NCBI RefSeq assembly: GCF_014191875.1
Contig: NZ_JACHXD010000017.1
Location: forward strand, 1-64,000
Source: Pseudoduganella violacea
GTDB lineage: Bacteria > Pseudomonadota > Gammaproteobacteria > Burkholderiales > Burkholderiaceae_D
DNA: 64,000 nucleotides
Direction of reading: 5' to 3'
Shown: positions 60,844-64,000 of the stretch, piece after piece
How positions within the stretch are numbered: the stretch's first letter is position 1
Layout of the letters: each line of letters starts with the position of its first letter
Position numbers and translations under genes: made by a program
The notes under the pieces: generated by a model
Database searches by the model: none
Told to the model about the DNA's origin: nothing
The model's input: the letters and a program-made list of their open reading frames with translations, nothing else

Positions 60844-61598
60844 GCCCAGCTCCGGCTGTGCCAGGAAAGGCGGCGCATGGCGATACCGTCCAAGCAGGAC
60901 TGGATTGGTGCTGCCAGATCCGGCAGCGTCCCCGCCGGCCAATAGCAAATCTCGCTATCTGCCGCCTCGGCGATGGCGGCGCGGCGCAGCAGGCGCAGGC
61001 ATGCCTGCTCAGCCGGCCCGGCCACGGCTTCGGCGTCGAGCATCAGCAGTTGCCGGCCTTGGTAGGTGTGCAGGGTGAGGCGATTCGGTTCCTGCAGCAG
61101 CACCAGGGTGCGGCCGGCGATGGCGGTCTTGCGTCGCCAATACGTATCGACCGAGAGCGGAAGTACGGAACCCAACTCCAGGCCTTGCGCCAGCAGTCCC
61201 TGCGCCAGCGCCTCCAGCCATTCGCTGGGAACGGCGTAGGCGATGCCGTCCATGCCGTAGTAGCGATACGCCGTCTGTACCGCATGCGCCTCGCCGATGG
61301 CCTGGCCCTGGCGCGAAAACGCTGCCATCGCGTACATGCGCAGCGCCTGCGGCCCTTGCACGGTGGGCTGCCAAGGCAGGCGTACCAGTTCCGCTGCGCT
61401 GTCGGACAGCACGATATCGAGGATGGCGCGGCGACGCGGCCCGGGCTTGCGCATGGCCAGCAGCGCGTCCATACCGGCCAGCAAAGAAGATGGCGTCATG
61501 CCGCTGTCCAGCTCCACGGCTGCCTGTTCGCCGCCCGCCAGCAGGCAGCGGCCCGGGAACCAGCCGATCCTTACGCGCTCAGGCCACAAACGTAACAC
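60840..61598 (-). CDS. PilM/GspL-like actin-fold assembly protein
   Basis: A 252-residue cytoplasmic protein with diffuse similarity to PilM/GspL-N actin-like domains (LDIVLSDSAAELVRLPWQ, WLEALAQGLLAQGLELGSVLPL). The assignment rests mainly on order: ATPase, actin-like, PilN-like. It overlaps the ATPase gene by 20 bases and the PilN-like gene by 4. It would connect the ATPase to the inner-membrane platform. Nucleotide-binding motifs of true PilM are not clear. Confidence 0.5.
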   Translation of the reverse strand: MLRLWPERVRIGWFPGRCLLAGGEQAAVELDSGMTPSSLLAGMDALLAMRKPGPRRRAILDIVLSDSAAELVRLPWQPTVQGPQALRMYAMAAFSRQGQAIGEAHAVQTAYRYYGMDGIAYAVPSEWLEALAQGLLAQGLELGSVLPLSVDTYWRRKTAIAGRTLVLLQEPNRLTLHTYQGRQLLMLDAEAVAGPAEQACLRLLRRAAIAEAADSEICYWPAGTLPDLAAPIQSCLDGIAMRRLSWHSRSWA

Positions 61599-63231
61599 GG
61601 TTCACCTCCTGCAAAGTAGTGTGCCCGTCGCGCACCAGTTCCAGCGCCACATCACGCAGAAAGCGCGTGCCCTCGCGGCGCGCCTGTTCCTTCAGGGCGC
61701 GGATCGAGGCGCGCGCAATGATCATTTCGCGGATTTCATCGGTCAGGCGCAGCACTTCGGCGATGGCGCGCCGGCCCTTGTAGCCGGTATTGCGGCAGTG
61801 CGCGCAGCCACGTCCCGCATGAAAGCGGTAATTTTCCGGATCGCGGATGCCCGACTCCTCCAGCAGCCGCGCGTCCGGCTCCACCGGCGCGTTGCAATGT
61901 ACGCAGTTCTGGCGCAACAGGCGCTGCGCCACCACGCCGGTCAGCGAGGAGACAAAGTTGTATGGGTCCACACCCATGTGCATGAAGCGTCCGATCACGT
62001 CGAAGGTATTGTTGGCGTGGACCGAGGTGAACACCATATGTCCCGTCAGCGCGGACTGCACCGCGATCTGCGCCGTTTCGGGGTCGCGGATTTCGCCGAC
62101 CAGGATCTTGTCCGGATCGTGGCGCAGAATGGAGCGCAGGCCGACGGCGAAACTCAAGCCCTTTTTTTCATTGACCGGAATCTGCAGCACGCCGGGCAGC
62201 TGGTATTCCACCGGGTCTTCGATGGTGATGAACTTGTCTTCACCCTGATTGATCTCGGTCAGCGCCGCGTACAGGGTGGTGGTCTTGCCGCTGCCGGTCG
62301 GTCCTGTCACCAGCATCATGCCGTAGGGTTCGGCCGCCAGGCGGCGCAGCAGCTGGATGGTGACGGCGTCGAAGCCCAGTGAATCGAGGGTCAGGCGCTG
62401 CACGCTGTCGATCAGGGCTTTCTTGTCGAGCACACGCAGCACCGCGTCCTCGCCGTGGATGCTGGGCATGATCGAGACGCGGATATCGATGTCGCGCCCT
62501 TTCGATGCAACGCGGAAGCGCCCGTCCTGCGGAATGCGTTTTTCGCCGATATCGAGTTCGGCCAGCACCTTGATGCGGGCGATCGCCTGTTCCGCCAGCG
62601 CCGGGTTGTTCACGCTGGCGATGCGATTCAGCACGCCGTCGATACGGAACTTGATGACCAGGCCTTGCGGCTGGGACTCCAAGTGGATGTCGCTCGCTTC
62701 CAGCCTCAAGGCGTCGAAGACGGTGGAGTTGATTAGTTTGACGGCAGGACTGGCTTCGCCCTGGATGGACGACAATGTGAGGTCGCCGCTGGCGTCGCGC
62801 ACGATTTCGCTTTCCGCATCGTCGCCCACGGCGTCGGCCACGGCGCTGAAGCTCGATTCGTGGCTATCGAGCTTGGCGCGCAGCGCTTCCGGATCGGCCA
62901 GGAAAACCTGGGCCGGCTGCAGCCGCGCCAACCACAAGCCCAGGCCTTCTTCGAACGGCAGGCCAAGCACCGCCAGGCGCCTGCCCTCGCCGTCGGCGCC
63001 GAGCAGCACCAGGCGGCCCGACATATCGGCGTAGGCGGCGGCCTCGAAGTCGGGCGCCAGCGCACCTAATGCGTCTTCCGCCAGCACGTCGTAGGCCAGC
63101 AGGCTGGCAGCCGCCATCAGCGCCTGCCTCGGTGGCTGCGACAGGTGCGCGCTCAGTTCGCGCAGCCATGCGGCGCCGGACTGGCGGCCGATGCGGGCCA
63201 GGTCATTAAAAGACAGTGCAATTTGTTCCAT
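61579..63231 (-). CDS. GspE/PilB-family secretion ATPase
   Basis: A 550-residue AAA+-like assembly ATPase. It has an N-terminal MshEN/N1-type region (~1-150), the GspE N2 domain (EASDIHLESQPQGLVIKFRIDG), Walker A GPTGSGKTTT (~285), Asp box EDPVEYQLPG, Walker B ILVGEIRDPETA and His box TGHMVFTSVHANN. The zinc tetracysteine CVHC ... CAHC is in the C-terminal part. It energises pseudopilus or pilus extension. It lies 5 bases after gspF. Type II secretion, MSHA-type pilus or a related system cannot be separated from this fragment. Confidence 0.9.
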   Translation of the reverse strand: MEQIALSFNDLARIGRQSGAAWLRELSAHLSQPPRQALMAAASLLAYDVLAEDALGALAPDFEAAAYADMSGRLVLLGADGEGRRLAVLGLPFEEGLGLWLARLQPAQVFLADPEALRAKLDSHESSFSAVADAVGDDAESEIVRDASGDLTLSSIQGEASPAVKLINSTVFDALRLEASDIHLESQPQGLVIKFRIDGVLNRIASVNNPALAEQAIARIKVLAELDIGEKRIPQDGRFRVASKGRDIDIRVSIMPSIHGEDAVLRVLDKKALIDSVQRLTLDSLGFDAVTIQLLRRLAAEPYGMMLVTGPTGSGKTTTLYAALTEINQGEDKFITIEDPVEYQLPGVLQIPVNEKKGLSFAVGLRSILRHDPDKILVGEIRDPETAQIAVQSALTGHMVFTSVHANNTFDVIGRFMHMGVDPYNFVSSLTGVVAQRLLRQNCVHCNAPVEPDARLLEESGIRDPENYRFHAGRGCAHCRNTGYKGRRAIAEVLRLTDEIREMIIARASIRALKEQARREGTRFLRDVALELVRDGHTTLQEVNRVTFVA

Positions 63232-63236
63232 AAGCT

Positions 63237-64000
63237 CTATACGATATTGGCCAGATCGAAGATCGGGCTATACAGCATCAGGACAATGGCGCCCACCACC
63301 AGGCCGATGCCCAGCATGAGCGCCGGCTCCAGCAGGCGCCCGGCCGTGTCCACCCAGACGGCGGTTTCCTGGTCATAGAAATCGGCGATGCGCTCCATCA
63401 TCTCGTCCAGATTTCCGGACGATTCGCCGGCCAGCAGCAGGCGCTGCGCGACCTCGGTACTGAGGCGGCAGTCGCGCATCACGGCCGACATCGGCCGGCC
63501 TTCGCTAACCGCTTGAATCGCCTGCGCCAGATGGCCGCGCATGGCATCCGGCAGTGAGGCTTGCGTCATGCGCATGGCGGCCAGCACGCTGACGCCGCTG
63601 CGCAGCAGCATGCCCAGGGTGCGGTACAGCCGCGCCAACTGCAAAATCCACATGCGTTCACCGATCCAGGGTGTGGCCAGCAACTTGCGGAAGGCGGCGG
63701 CGCGCATGCCGCGATGCAGCGCCAGAAAAGCCAGCAGGCCAATCGCGCCGAACAAGGTGGACCAGGCCAGCACCGTGTTATTGCGCACAAAACTGCCCCA
63801 CCACTGGACGAAGCCATGCCCGCCGCGTCCCAGGGTGGCGGCGTCCTCGTAGACGGCGCTGAAGCTGGGCAGGATGTACAGCATGAGAAAGGCGATCACC
63901 AGCGAGCCGACGCCCAGCAGGATGGCGGGATAGGTGGCGGCCGCCGCCAGCTTGGCGCGCATCTCGTCGATCTGGCGCTGGTAGTGCATGAAGCGGGTGA
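63237..64000 (-). CDS. GspF/PilC-type inner-membrane platform protein, partial
   Basis: The C-terminal ~250 residues of a GspF-family protein; the N-terminus lies beyond the window. It has the T2SSF domain with QIDEMRAKLAAAATYPAILLGVGS, membrane helices (VIAFLMLYILPSFSAVY; LFGAIGLLAFLALH), the helical repeat RLYRTLGMLLRSGVSVLAAMR and ESSGNLDEMMERIADFYDQE. The final helix is VVGAIVLMLYSPIFDL. This is the usual GspF plan. It forms the platform on which the GspE ATPase works. ATG 63989 is internal, not the true start. Confidence 0.85.
   Translation of the reverse strand, partial: TRFMHYQRQIDEMRAKLAAAATYPAILLGVGSLVIAFLMLYILPSFSAVYEDAATLGRGGHGFVQWWGSFVRNNTVLAWSTLFGAIGLLAFLALHRGMRAAAFRKLLATPWIGERMWILQLARLYRTLGMLLRSGVSVLAAMRMTQASLPDAMRGHLAQAIQAVSEGRPMSAVMRDCRLSTEVAQRLLLAGESSGNLDEMMERIADFYDQETAVWVDTAGRLLEPALMLGIGLVVGAIVLMLYSPIFDLANIV

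Overview
The window reads as chromosomal DNA of a high-GC betaproteobacterium, most likely Oxalobacteraceae (Massilia/Duganella/Janthinobacterium type). This is inferred from gene content: a nosZ-first nitrous oxide reductase cluster, UbiUVT, a PEP-CTERM protein, an alpha-2-macroglobulin/PbpC pair and the general protein style. No rRNA, tRNA or CRISPR array was seen.

Layout. 1-718: two nested IS3-family elements, the second broken by the window edge. 765-5244 (minus): ubiU-ubiV-ubiT for oxygen-independent ubiquinone synthesis, then a DGC-type zinc protein and an indolepyruvate/phenylpyruvate decarboxylase. The intergenic space upstream carries two FNR/Dnr-like boxes shared with a divergent hemerythrin / haem-copper-like membrane protein / PaaX-like regulator operon (5404-8303). 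8314-9205: a REP-RAYT cassette with 45-bp palindromes at both ends. 9223-10728: AMP nucleosidase, with an 11-bp inverted repeat around its ribosome binding site. 11383-14117: a pappalysin-like metalloprotease fused to a seven-bladed PLL-type lectin propeller, plus a small coupled gene. 14646-19609: a HAD nucleotidase, a secreted zinc phospholipase C with a parvulin foldase, and a PemK-like toxin-antitoxin pair.

19612-28947 (minus): nosZ-nosR-nosD-nosF-nosY-nosL-cytochrome c, then a terminator and apbE (nosX-like). An FNR/Dnr-like box lies upstream of nosZ. UbiUVT, the NO/O2-linked hemerythrin operon and Nos together suggest a lifestyle that switches to denitrifying respiration at low oxygen. 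29247-30275 is a possible anthrax oedema factor/CyaA/ExoY-type nucleotidyl cyclase. 30436-38403: a PheP/AroP permease, a Fur/Zur-family regulator, and a TonB receptor/ABC-2 exporter operon behind two palindromic operators.

38536-45987 (minus): alpha-2-macroglobulin and penicillin-binding protein 1C. 46166-46979: a BrnT/BrnA toxin-antitoxin pair whose antitoxin carries an extra C-terminal domain. 47179-50514: a Tat-type phosphocholine-specific phospholipase C and a PEP-CTERM protein. 50594-59997 (minus): a 3028-residue Sec-exported SpvB/RHS polymorphic toxin with LCCL and NBR1-Ig-like adhesion modules and a GIY-YIG-like nuclease tip, followed by a DUF5076-like gene as candidate immunity protein. 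60235-64000 (minus): GspF-GspE-PilM-like-PilN-like genes of a type II secretion/type IV pilus-related machine, cut by the window end.

Best candidates for something undescribed: the RHS GIY-YIG toxin with a DUF5076 partner, the oedema-factor-like cyclase, the unsecreted-looking protease-lectin fusion, and the extended BrnA.
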